From Candidatus Bariatricus faecipullorum (GTDB taxonomy: Bacteria > Bacillota > Clostridia > Lachnospirales > Lachnospiraceae): 44,008 bases of DNA. The DNA is taken from contig DWYV01000003.1 of assembly GCA_019118525.1 (NCBI GenBank), forward strand, positions 1-44,008, in the 5' to 3' direction. Positions within the stretch are counted from its first letter, which is position 1, and every line of letters begins with the position of its first letter. Position numbers and translations under genes: made by a program. Below, piece by piece: positions 9,191-16,152 of this stretch. The notes beneath the pieces are model-generated. The model did no database searches and was not told the origin of the DNA. It worked only from the letters and a program-made list of their open reading frames with translations.

Positions 9191-9882
9191 GCCGCACAGA
9201 ATTTATGAATGAACTGCGTACCCTGCTGCAGGACATTCCGGAGGAGGAAAGAGAAGAAGCACTGCAGTACTACAGCGATTATTTTGACGATGCAGGGGCC
9301 GAGAATGAAGAGCAGGTTATCCGGGAACTGGGAAGTCCCCAGAAAGTGGCCGCCACAATCAAGGACGGGCTGGGAGGCCAGAACCGGACGGAGAGTGAAG
9401 AATACCGGGAATACAGAGAGACGGGATATCAGGATACCCGTTATGAAGAAAAGGAACCGCCTGCCCAGAAGAAAAGAAGACCCGGGGAAGGGAAAAACAG
9501 CACGGCTGTCAAAATCCTTCTGATTCTTCTGATTATCCTGGTGGGCGTACCGGTTGTGATACCGGCGGCAGGGGGAATCCTGACCGGTGTGGCAGGTCTT
9601 ATCATAGGAATTCTGGCCATCCTGTTCGGTCTGCTGGTTGGCGGAGTGGTCATGGTAATTGTAGGATTTGCCCTGGCAGCAGCGGGACTGACCCAGATGT
9701 TCTACTCCCCCGGGACCATGTTCGGACTGATGGGAGCGGGATTCATCTGTATTGCTCTTGGACTTGTATTTACGGCATTTATCTGGTGGATTTTCTTAAA
9801 AATCGTGCCGCCGGTTTTCCGGTGGGTTGTGAATATCTGCCGCCGGCCGTTTCAGAAAAGAAGGGAGGGAAATCAGCAGTGA
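9187..9882 (+). CDS. DUF1700 (HAAS domain) membrane protein
   Basis: The 231-residue protein begins with a HAAS/DUF1700-type helical domain (residues 1-65, with EEREEALQYYSDYFDDAG and a VIRELGSPQKVA segment). A charged linker (about 65-108) and four or so hydrophobic segments rich in Gly, Ile and Val follow. Such proteins are regularly encoded beside PadR regulators and DUF4097 proteins in Firmicutes; the HAAS domain is thought to be an interaction module. It overlaps padR by four bases and the next gene by four bases. The exact molecular role is unknown. Confidence 0.9.
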   Translation: MSRTEFMNELRTLLQDIPEEEREEALQYYSDYFDDAGAENEEQVIRELGSPQKVAATIKDGLGGQNRTESEEYREYRETGYQDTRYEEKEPPAQKKRRPGEGKNSTAVKILLILLIILVGVPVVIPAAGGILTGVAGLIIGILAILFGLLVGGVVMVIVGFALAAAGLTQMFYSPGTMFGLMGAGFICIALGLVFTAFIWWIFLKIVPPVFRWVVNICRRPFQKRREGNQQ

Positions 9883-10742
9883 AAAGCGGATGGAAAATTT
9901 TCTGGATAATCACTGGCTGCATTGCAGGACTGGGCGTTGCCTTCTGTGCCCTGGCCCTGATTCTGGGAGTCCGGGTCCGGGACGTGCAGGAGGGAAATCC
10001 ATTCCGGTTCGGAATTGTATCCGGAATTGTGGATTTCTTTGACGGAGACGATGAGGAAGATACCCCGGATACCGCTTATGAGTTTGACGGGGACTATGAC
10101 TACAGTTTTGAAAATGTACGGAATTTCTCCCTGGAAGCAGGAGGCTGTGAGATAGAGATTTACCAGCACTCCGGGGACACGGTGAACATTGACACCAGCG
10201 GTCTGGACCTTCCGGATTTTATGAAGTTTTCAGCGGAGGAAAATAATGGAAACCTGACCGTTTCCCTGAAGCGGGAATCCGGACATGTGGAAAGTCAGAC
10301 GGAGAGTCTGGGCACACTTTATATAGAACTTCCGGTGGACGCCCATTTCCAGAACACGGAGATTACGGTGGGAGCCGCGGACTTTTATCTGCAGGGGATT
10401 TCCACGGACAGTCTGAACCTGGAGGCCGGCGCATCGGACTGCCAGATAGACTGGTTTGACGCGGAGACAGTAGACGCTACGGTAGGAGCCGGAGACCTGG
10501 ACATGGAGGGCAGCCTGGCACAGAATATGAATCTGGAATGCGGCGTGGGAGACGCGAACGTTCTGCTTCAGGGCAGTGAAACAGATTACAATTATACCGT
10601 GGACTGCGGACTTGGCTCTGTGGATATCGGGGATAGTATAGGGTTTTCCGGAGTGGCGTCTTCCCGGTCCATTGACAACGGCAGCAGCAGACAGATAGGG
10701 ATTGTCTGCGGAGTAGGAGATGTTACCCTTTCATTTGAATAG
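9879..10742 (+). CDS. DUF4097-family membrane-anchored beta-helix protein
   Basis: The protein has 287 residues if it starts at the GTG at 9879, which overlaps the DUF1700 stop (GTGA) and has AAGGGAGGG upstream. An ATG in the same frame at 9786 lies deep in the preceding gene and is rejected. It has one N-terminal membrane helix (about residues 5-30), an acidic linker, and a region of repeated short beta strands such as LNLEAGASDCQIDW and MNLECGVGDANVLL, typical of DUF4097 (LiaG/YvlB-like) parallel beta structures outside the membrane. Relatives sit in cell-envelope stress operons. A role in envelope sensing here is inferred from its neighbours. Confidence 0.9.
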   Translation: MKSGWKIFWIITGCIAGLGVAFCALALILGVRVRDVQEGNPFRFGIVSGIVDFFDGDDEEDTPDTAYEFDGDYDYSFENVRNFSLEAGGCEIEIYQHSGDTVNIDTSGLDLPDFMKFSAEENNGNLTVSLKRESGHVESQTESLGTLYIELPVDAHFQNTEITVGAADFYLQGISTDSLNLEAGASDCQIDWFDAETVDATVGAGDLDMEGSLAQNMNLECGVGDANVLLQGSETDYNYTVDCGLGSVDIGDSIGFSGVASSRSIDNGSSRQIGIVCGVGDVTLSFE

Positions 10743-10766
10743 ATATCAGGAAGGAGGATACGGAGT

Positions 10767-10964
10767 ATGGATAAAAAAAGACTGTACCGCTCCCGGCAGG
10801 AGCGCATGGTGTGCGGGGTGTGCGGAGGAATCGCAGAGTATTTCGACATCGACCCCACGATTATCCGGCTTATCTGGGTACTGGTGATGGTATCAAGCTG
10901 TGGTACGGGACTTCTGGCGTATTTCATTGCGGCGGTAATCATTCCCGACCAGCCTCAAACATAG
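10767..10964 (+). CDS. PspC-domain membrane protein
   Basis: The 65-residue protein is a minimal PspC domain: N-terminal KRLYRSRQERMVCGVCGGIAEYFDIDP, then one long hydrophobic helix. PspC proteins belong to phage-shock and Lia-type envelope stress systems, where they sit in the membrane and bind partner proteins. AGGAAGGAGGATACGG precedes the ATG. It is the last gene of the padR operon and is followed by a strong terminator at 10983. Confidence 0.94.
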   Translation: MDKKRLYRSRQERMVCGVCGGIAEYFDIDPTIIRLIWVLVMVSSCGTGLLAYFIAAVIIPDQPQT

Positions 10965-10982
10965 CAGAAGATACGGGGAAGC

Positions 10983-11013
10983 GGGACGTCCAAAAGGACG
11001 TCCCCTTTCTCTG
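10983..11013 (+). terminator. Intrinsic terminator of the padR-pspC operon
   Basis: A perfect 9-bp stem GGGACGTCC/GGACGTCCC (10983-10991 and 10996-11004) with an AAAA loop is followed by the pyrimidine-rich tract CTTTCTCT. It sits 18 bases after the pspC stop. Confidence 0.85.
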
Positions 11014-11065
11014 TTATACGGGAATGCTTTGTGGGATACAGTATAAACTGCAAAAATATGGAAAT

Positions 11066-11085
11066 ACTCCTTTCTGTAAAGGAGT
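11066..11085 (+). promoter_or_regulatory. Hairpin masking the spore-protein ribosome site
   Basis: A perfect 8-bp inverted repeat, ACTCCTTT (11066-11073) and AAAGGAGT (11078-11085) around a CTGT loop, pairs the Shine-Dalgarno sequence AAAGGAG with an exact anti-Shine-Dalgarno arm. The ATG follows seven bases later. This would hold translation low until the hairpin opens; that consequence is inferred. Confidence 0.7.
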
Positions 11086-11092
11086 TGACAGG

Positions 11093-11296
11093 ATGGCAGG
11101 AAAGAAAGAAAAAAAGATTCAGAAATCAGATATTCCACAGATGGAACCCCGTGAACGGGTAAAATACGAAATTGCAGAGGAGCTCGGCCTTCTGGACAGA
11201 GTGCTGGAGGGCGGCTGGAAAACCCTTTCCTCCAAGGAAACCGGACGCATCGGAGGGATGATTACAAAAAAACGAAAAGAACAGGAGAAAAATTAA
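11093..11296 (+). CDS. Alpha/beta-type small acid-soluble spore protein
   Basis: The 67-residue protein matches the alpha/beta SASP family, which coats and protects DNA in the forespore and is degraded by the Gpr protease at germination. The segment KYEIAEELGL (residues 24-33) fits the first family signature, including the Gpr cleavage context. GRIGGMITKKRKE near the C-terminus corresponds to the second DNA-contact signature, with Ile in place of the usual Val. The chosen ATG follows AAAGGAG; a longer frame running upstream through the pspC terminator is rejected. No clear sigma-G promoter could be picked out by eye. It marks the organism as a spore former. Confidence 0.9.
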   Translation: MAGKKEKKIQKSDIPQMEPRERVKYEIAEELGLLDRVLEGGWKTLSSKETGRIGGMITKKRKEQEKN

Positions 11297-11334
11297 CAAG
11301 AATATTAACAAGTATGAATATTCTGCTACTTTGG

Positions 11335-11363
11335 TTGAAAAAACTGCATATCTCTGCTATAAT
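11335..11363 (+). promoter_or_regulatory. Promoter of the TagA-like glycosyltransferase gene
   Basis: TTGAAA (11335-11340), a 17-bp spacer and TATAAT (11358-11363) form a strong vegetative promoter. It places transcription start near 11370, which rules out the in-frame start at 11331 for the gene downstream. Confidence 0.8.
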
Positions 11364-11396
11364 CGCATGACTGGAAAGAAAAGCACAGGTGGTCGT

Positions 11397-12074
11397 ATGG
11401 ATAAGAAAATGAATGTACTGGATGTGCAGATTGATGACTGTACGGCAAAAGAAGCCATGAAGGCAGTCGTGGATTATATGAAAACGGAAGCCCTGAACTC
11501 GGTAGAGATGGTGACGGCGGATACGCTGATGCTGGCCTCCCGCATGCCGGATATGAAGTACAATATGAGCGAACTGGATTTGGTGCTTCCCGGAGACCGG
11601 GCAGTGCTGGAAGTGGCCGGAGTTACGGAAAAGAGACGGTTTCAGGAGACGGAAGAGAAGACCTTTCTGAAAATGCTGCTCCGGTATCTTCACAAGAACC
11701 ACCGCAGTCTGTTTCTGCTGACGGACACGGAGGAAGAGGCGGAAAAGATTGCGGTTTTTCTGGAAAGCCGTTACAGCGGAATCCGTCTGACAGGACATGC
11801 CCTGGTGCCGGAGGACGACAGCGCGGACGACTGGATTACCAATCAGATTAACGGCGTGGAAAGCGGCGTGGACTGCATTCTGGCGAGCCTTTCCTCCCCG
11901 GTGCAGGAAACGTTTGTGAAAAGATGCCTTCCCGTGCTGAATGCCCGGCTCTGGTTTGCGCCTGGACGTTCCTTCCTTCCGGAAGAAGGAAAAAAAATTT
12001 CCGGACCCATCCGGGGATTCATCGAAAAACGGATTCTGAAGCGGGAAGTGGAAAAAACGAAAAAAGAAGGATAA
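11397..12074 (+). CDS. Divergent WecG/TagA/CpsF-type glycosyltransferase
   Basis: The 225-residue protein resembles GT26 (TagA/WecG) glycosyltransferases, which add N-acetylmannosamine or similar sugars to undecaprenyl-linked precursors of wall polymers. Visible similarities are the start MNVLDVQIDDCTAKEA, VTADTLMLA, LDLVLPGDRAVLEVAG, the Rossmann-like FLLTDTEEEAEKIA, and SSPVQETF in place of the usual GAPKQE-W. The family's PDG and TGxD active-site motifs are not intact, so it may be inactive or have a changed substrate. The start ATG at 11397 lies just downstream of a strong promoter with only a weak AGGTGG ribosome site. A strong terminator follows. Confidence 0.72.
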   Translation: MDKKMNVLDVQIDDCTAKEAMKAVVDYMKTEALNSVEMVTADTLMLASRMPDMKYNMSELDLVLPGDRAVLEVAGVTEKRRFQETEEKTFLKMLLRYLHKNHRSLFLLTDTEEEAEKIAVFLESRYSGIRLTGHALVPEDDSADDWITNQINGVESGVDCILASLSSPVQETFVKRCLPVLNARLWFAPGRSFLPEEGKKISGPIRGFIEKRILKREVEKTKKEG

Positions 12075-12117
12075 AGAGGAAATGCATAAAAAAATGCGAT
12101 TTCCTCTTTATTTTTTT
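12071..12117 (+). terminator. Strong intrinsic terminator
   Basis: A 12-bp stem ATAAAGAGGAAA/TTTCCTCTTTAT (12071-12082 and 12100-12111), with an inner GCAT/ATGC stem, is followed by seven T residues. The A-rich bases in front could let it also work on the opposite strand. Confidence 0.92.
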
Positions 12118-12219
12118 GTCTATTTGTATTAAAGTAGAAAATAAGTATAGTTGTGTTTCCATAATTCCGGGGGGGAAGGTATTGTGGAAAATGTATAATA
12201 ATAACGGAGGAGAGAGCAT

Positions 12220-13308
12220 ATGATATCAAACCAGATACTGCAGAATACGATAGAGGGACTCAAAGCTATTACAAGAATTGACCTGACTGTGATGGATACC
12301 GACGGAAAAATTCTCGCAACCACCTTTTCAGAGCCTGGAGACTACGAAAACGCAGTATTATCTTTTGTGGAATCCCCGGCGGAAAGCCAGGTGATTCAGG
12401 GATATCAGTTTTTTAAAATTTACGACGAGCATCAGCTGGAATACATCCTCCTCGCCAACGGCGGAAGCGAGGATGTTTATATGGTTGGGAAAATTGCTGC
12501 TTTTCAAATCCAGAATCTTCTGGTAGCATATAAGGAGCGGTTTGACAAAGATAATTTTATTAAAAATCTTCTGCTTGACAACCTGCTTCTGGTGGATATT
12601 TATAACCGTGCAAAAAAATTACATATTGACACTGAGGTCAGACGTGTTATCTTTATAGTGGAGACTTCTCACGAAAGAGATATCACTGCACTGGACAGTG
12701 TCCGGTCTCTTCTGGGCGGTAAATCCAGGGACTTTATTACGGCGGTGGATGAGAAAAATATCATCGTGGTAAAGGAACTGGGACCGGATGACGGATACCC
12801 GGAGATGGAAACGACGGCACAGGACATTATGGATCTGCTGGAATCAGAGGGAGAGGAAGATGTCCGCATTGCCTACGGTACGATTATCAATGACATCAAG
12901 GAAGTATCCAAATCCTACAAAGAGGCCAAGCTCGCACTGGATGTGGGCAAGATTTTCTTTGATGAGAAGCGGATTATCGCATACAGCGCACTGGGAATCG
13001 GAAGACTGATTTATCAGCTTCCTATTCCGCTTTGTAAAATGTTTATCCGGGAAATTTTTGAGGGGAAATCTCCGGATGAGTTTGACGAGGAGACACTGAC
13101 GACGATTAACAAGTTTTTTGAGAACAGTCTGAATGTGTCCGAGACGTCCAGACAGCTTTATATTCACAGAAATACGCTGGTGTACCGGCTTGATAAGCTG
13201 CAGAAAAGCACCGGCCTTGATTTGCGTGTGTTTGAAGATGCCATTACTTTCAAGATTGCGCTGATGGTAGTCAAGTACATGAAGTACATGGAAACACAGG
13301 AATACTAA
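12220..13308 (+). CDS. CdaR/PucR-family transcriptional regulator
   Basis: The 362-residue protein has the three-part layout of CdaR/PucR regulators: an N-terminal sensor resembling the sugar-diacid domain (about 1-125), a central GGDEF-like fold without a cyclase motif (about 135-260), and a C-terminal helix-turn-helix, with NVSETSRQLYIHRNTLVYRLDKL placed near residues 308-330. The ligand is unknown. ACGGAGGAGAGAG precedes the ATG. It stands 52 bases before ftsE on the same strand with no terminator between, so it may be cotranscribed with the division genes and may control them or sense wall metabolites; this is inferred from position only. Confidence 0.88.
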   Translation: MISNQILQNTIEGLKAITRIDLTVMDTDGKILATTFSEPGDYENAVLSFVESPAESQVIQGYQFFKIYDEHQLEYILLANGGSEDVYMVGKIAAFQIQNLLVAYKERFDKDNFIKNLLLDNLLLVDIYNRAKKLHIDTEVRRVIFIVETSHERDITALDSVRSLLGGKSRDFITAVDEKNIIVVKELGPDDGYPEMETTAQDIMDLLESEGEEDVRIAYGTIINDIKEVSKSYKEAKLALDVGKIFFDEKRIIAYSALGIGRLIYQLPIPLCKMFIREIFEGKSPDEFDEETLTTINKFFENSLNVSETSRQLYIHRNTLVYRLDKLQKSTGLDLRVFEDAITFKIALMVVKYMKYMETQEY

Positions 13309-13360
13309 GAGGGTTCCTGCCGCGGGGCCTGGAAGGAGTATCAATAATTAGGAGGAGCGT

Positions 13361-14050
13361 ATGATAGAACTGAAAGAAGTTACGAAGGAATACTCGAAAG
13401 GTATCGCTGCCCTGAACGGAATCAACCTGAAGATAGAACAGGGAGAATTCGTGTTTGTCGTAGGGGACAGCGGTTCCGGAAAGTCTACCCTGATTCGTCT
13501 TCTGCTGAAGGAAATTGAACCGACGTCGGGGACGATTATCGTAAACGGACAGAATTTAAACCGGATGAAACACAGACAGATTCCCATGTACAGAAGAGGA
13601 ATCGGCGTTGTGTTCCAGGATTTCCGTCTTCTGAGAGACCGGAACATCTATGAAAATATTGCATTCGCCCAGAGGGTAACAGAAAAACCGACCAGAGTGA
13701 TTAAGAAGAAAGTGCCTGCGGCTCTTTCCCTGGTGGGACTTGCACAGAAATATAAAGCTTTTCCAAAGGAACTTTCCGGAGGGGAACAGCAGAGGGTGGC
13801 GATTGCCCGTGCCGTGGTAAATGAGCCGGCCATTCTGCTGGCCGATGAGCCTACCGGAAACCTGGACCCCACCAATTCATGGGAAATCATGAAGCTGCTG
13901 GAAGAGGCGAACGAGAGGGGAACTACCGTACTGGTAGTAACGCATAACCAGGAAATTGTAAACGAGATGAGAAAACGCGTTATTACAATGAAAAAGGGAG
14001 TCATTGTCAGCGACGAACAAAAAGGTGGGTATAAAAAACATGAGAATTAG
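13361..14050 (+). CDS. ftsE: FtsE, cell-division ABC transporter ATPase
   Basis: The 229-residue ATPase pairs with FtsX to switch on peptidoglycan hydrolases at the division site. Walker A GDSGSGKST, Q-loop VVFQDFRLL, ABC signature LSGGEQQRVAIARA and Walker B ILLADEP are all intact. TTAGGAGGAGCGT precedes the ATG. Its end overlaps ftsX by 11 bases, so the pair is translationally coupled. Size and sequence are typical of Gram-positive FtsE. Confidence 0.96.
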   Translation: MIELKEVTKEYSKGIAALNGINLKIEQGEFVFVVGDSGSGKSTLIRLLLKEIEPTSGTIIVNGQNLNRMKHRQIPMYRRGIGVVFQDFRLLRDRNIYENIAFAQRVTEKPTRVIKKKVPAALSLVGLAQKYKAFPKELSGGEQQRVAIARAVVNEPAILLADEPTGNLDPTNSWEIMKLLEEANERGTTVLVVTHNQEIVNEMRKRVITMKKGVIVSDEQKGGYKKHEN

Positions 14051-14960
14051 TACTTTTGGATATTCGATGAAGCAGGGGGTTAAAAACATCGGGAGAAATA
14101 AAATGTTCTCCCTGGCATCTGTAGCCACGATGGCAGCCTGTATCTTCGTGTTTGGTCTGTTTTTTGCCATCGTACAGAATTTTTCCTATATTGTGCACAA
14201 AGCGGAAGAATCTGTTGCCATTACCATTTTCTTTAATGAGGACGCCACGCAGGATGAAATCGATGAAATTCAGACGGAGCTGGAAAGTGACGAGTGGAGT
14301 GAGGTAATCAGCAGCATCAACTATGTGTCTGCCGACGAGGCATGGGACAGTTTTAAGGAAGAGTATTTTGGTTCTGCCGAGTCCGAGGTAGCGGAAGGCT
14401 TCCGGGACGACAACCCGCTGGCGAGCTCTAACAACTACGAAGTGTATCTGTCCGACGTTTCCCGGCAGGATGACCTGGTAGAATTCGTGGAAGGGCTTCC
14501 GGGAGTCCGTCAGGTAAACAAATCCGACGTGGTGGCCAATACCCTGAACAGTATCAACCGTCTGGTGTGGTACGTGTCGGCGGCGATTATCGCCATTCTG
14601 CTGGCTGTATCGATTTTCCTTATCAGCAATACGGTTACCATGGGTATTACCGTGCGGCGTGAGGAGATAGCCATTATGAAATACATCGGGGCGAAGGACA
14701 GTTTTGTCCGCGCGCCTTTCGTGATTGAAGGAATTCTGATTGGACTGGTAGGAGCGGTGATTCCGCTGGTACTTCTCTACTTCCTGTACGGAAGAGCAGT
14801 CGCATACATTATGACCAGATTCAGTCTGCTGAACAATATTCTGGATTTCCTGCCGGTGACCACGGTATACCAGATACTGCTTCCAGTAGGTCTGGCGCTG
14901 GGAATCGGAATCGGATTCCTGGGAAGTTTTGTAACAATCAGAAAACATCTGCACGTATAA
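14040..14960 (+). CDS. ftsX: FtsX, cell-division membrane protein
   Basis: The 306-residue permease-like protein has one N-terminal membrane helix (about 25-45), a large extracytoplasmic domain (about 50-170), and three C-terminal helices with the FtsX core segment SNTVTMGITVRREEIAIMKYIGA. It transmits ATP-driven movement from FtsE to a murein hydrolase outside. The start ATG at 14040 overlaps the ftsE end and has AAAGGTGGG upstream; the in-frame ATG at 14004 lies inside ftsE. The M23 protein encoded next is the likely partner. Confidence 0.95.
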   Translation: MRISTFGYSMKQGVKNIGRNKMFSLASVATMAACIFVFGLFFAIVQNFSYIVHKAEESVAITIFFNEDATQDEIDEIQTELESDEWSEVISSINYVSADEAWDSFKEEYFGSAESEVAEGFRDDNPLASSNNYEVYLSDVSRQDDLVEFVEGLPGVRQVNKSDVVANTLNSINRLVWYVSAAIIAILLAVSIFLISNTVTMGITVRREEIAIMKYIGAKDSFVRAPFVIEGILIGLVGAVIPLVLLYFLYGRAVAYIMTRFSLLNNILDFLPVTTVYQILLPVGLALGIGIGFLGSFVTIRKHLHV

Positions 14961-14995
14961 GCGGGCAGCAAGGCATAAAATACAGGGTGATGAAT

Positions 14996-16111
14996 ATGAT
15001 AAGAGGGAAGAAAATAACAGGGATACTTACAGCCGGAGTGCTCTGCTTTGCGCTGGCCCTTCCTGTGCAGGCGGATGAGCTGTCAGAAACCCGGGAGAGG
15101 CAGCAGGAACTGGAACAGCAGCGGGACGCCGCGGAAGAAGAGCAGGCAGAGCTTTCCAGCCAGCTGGATTCTCTGGTGGCAAGCATGACGGAGACCCAGG
15201 AGAAGCTGGACGCCAAACAGGAGGAAATCCAGGTGGCCCAGGATGAACTGGATGAGGCAAGGATTCAGGAGAGCCGGCAGTACGACGCTATGAAGCTCCG
15301 GATTAAATACATGTATGAAAACGGAAGCACTGGATTCATTGAGATTCTGCTGGAATCCGACGGAATCGCGGATTTCCTGAACAAGGCAGAATATATTCAG
15401 GAGCTGACTGCCTATGACCGGAACATGCTGGAAGAATTCCAGGCGCTGGTAAAACAGGTGGAAGAAAAAGAGGCAAGGCTGAAAGAGGAAGAGGCAGAAC
15501 TGGTAACCATGCAGGAAAGCCTTTCCGAACAGCAGGCAGAAGTGGAGCAGCTTCTGGCCGACAAGAATGTAGAGCTTTCCAGTCTGGAGGCGGAAATCGG
15601 CGAAAATGCGGATAAGCTGGAGGAGCTGATTGCCCGTGCGGAAGAGGCCGCCAGACAGGTTAACAGCGGTGGTGGCGGCGGCGCCCCCAGTACGCCGGGA
15701 GAGTCTCAGGTTATCGGAAACGGCCAGCTGGCATGGCCTACGACCAGCACCCGTGTAACCAGTTATTTCGGATGGAGAGAGGTGCCGGTGGCAGGAGCTA
15801 CCGCCTACCATGACGCCATCGATATCGGAGTGGCCAGCGGTTCTCCGGTATATGCTGCGGACAGCGGCAGGGTGATTACAGCGGCTTACGGCTATAACGG
15901 CGGCCGTGGCGTTTACGTGATGATAGACCATGGAAACGGAATGGTGACCAGATATCAGCATTTAAGTACCATTTATGTGTCTGTGGGCGATACGGTGAGC
16001 CGGGGGCAGAACATCGCAGCCAGCGGAAATACCGGGGCAAGTTCCGGGCCTCATCTGGATTTTGCGGTTTATGTCAACGGAAGCGCAGTGAACCCGCTGA
16101 ATTATCTGTAA
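14996..16111 (+). CDS. M23 (LytM) murein hydrolase with long coiled coil, EnvC-like
   Basis: The protein has 371 residues from the ATG at 14996, which has AGGGTG six bases upstream; ATG 14990 and GTG 14987 are alternatives with poorer spacing. It has a signal peptide ending near LPVQADE, two coiled-coil stretches (about 20-90 and 145-215), a Gly/Ser/Pro linker, and a C-terminal LytM domain. The domain has His272 and Asp276 of the HxxxD zinc motif and His322, but the last motif reads His353-Leu-Asp355, so the usual second His of HxH is Asp. This architecture and the place after ftsEX match EnvC-like FtsEX-controlled hydrolases. Whether it cuts peptidoglycan itself or acts as an activator is open. 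Confidence 0.92.
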   Translation: MIRGKKITGILTAGVLCFALALPVQADELSETRERQQELEQQRDAAEEEQAELSSQLDSLVASMTETQEKLDAKQEEIQVAQDELDEARIQESRQYDAMKLRIKYMYENGSTGFIEILLESDGIADFLNKAEYIQELTAYDRNMLEEFQALVKQVEEKEARLKEEEAELVTMQESLSEQQAEVEQLLADKNVELSSLEAEIGENADKLEELIARAEEAARQVNSGGGGGAPSTPGESQVIGNGQLAWPTTSTRVTSYFGWREVPVAGATAYHDAIDIGVASGSPVYAADSGRVITAAYGYNGGRGVYVMIDHGNGMVTRYQHLSTIYVSVGDTVSRGQNIAASGNTGASSGPHLDFAVYVNGSAVNPLNYL

Positions 16112-16152
16112 TACATAGTTGGAACGTATAGCCAGAAGTGAAAGGATATTTC

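Noticed and set aside
10811..11092. Upstream extension of the spore-protein frame
   Set aside because: It runs out of frame through pspC and through the terminator hairpin. The ribosome site and family length support the start at 11093.
11331..11396. Upstream start for the TagA-like gene
   Set aside because: The extra codons overlap a TTGAAA-17-TATAAT promoter, so they would not be in the mRNA.
12121..12199. Promoter for the CdaR-type gene (TTGTAT/TATAGT, or TATAAT at 12194)
   Set aside because: The first has a poor -35 box and the second no -35 match at a proper distance, so no promoter is claimed here.
14007..14954. Minus-strand frame opposite ftsX
   Set aside because: ftsX is certain by sequence and by overlap with ftsE. 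The opposite frame is a composition shadow.
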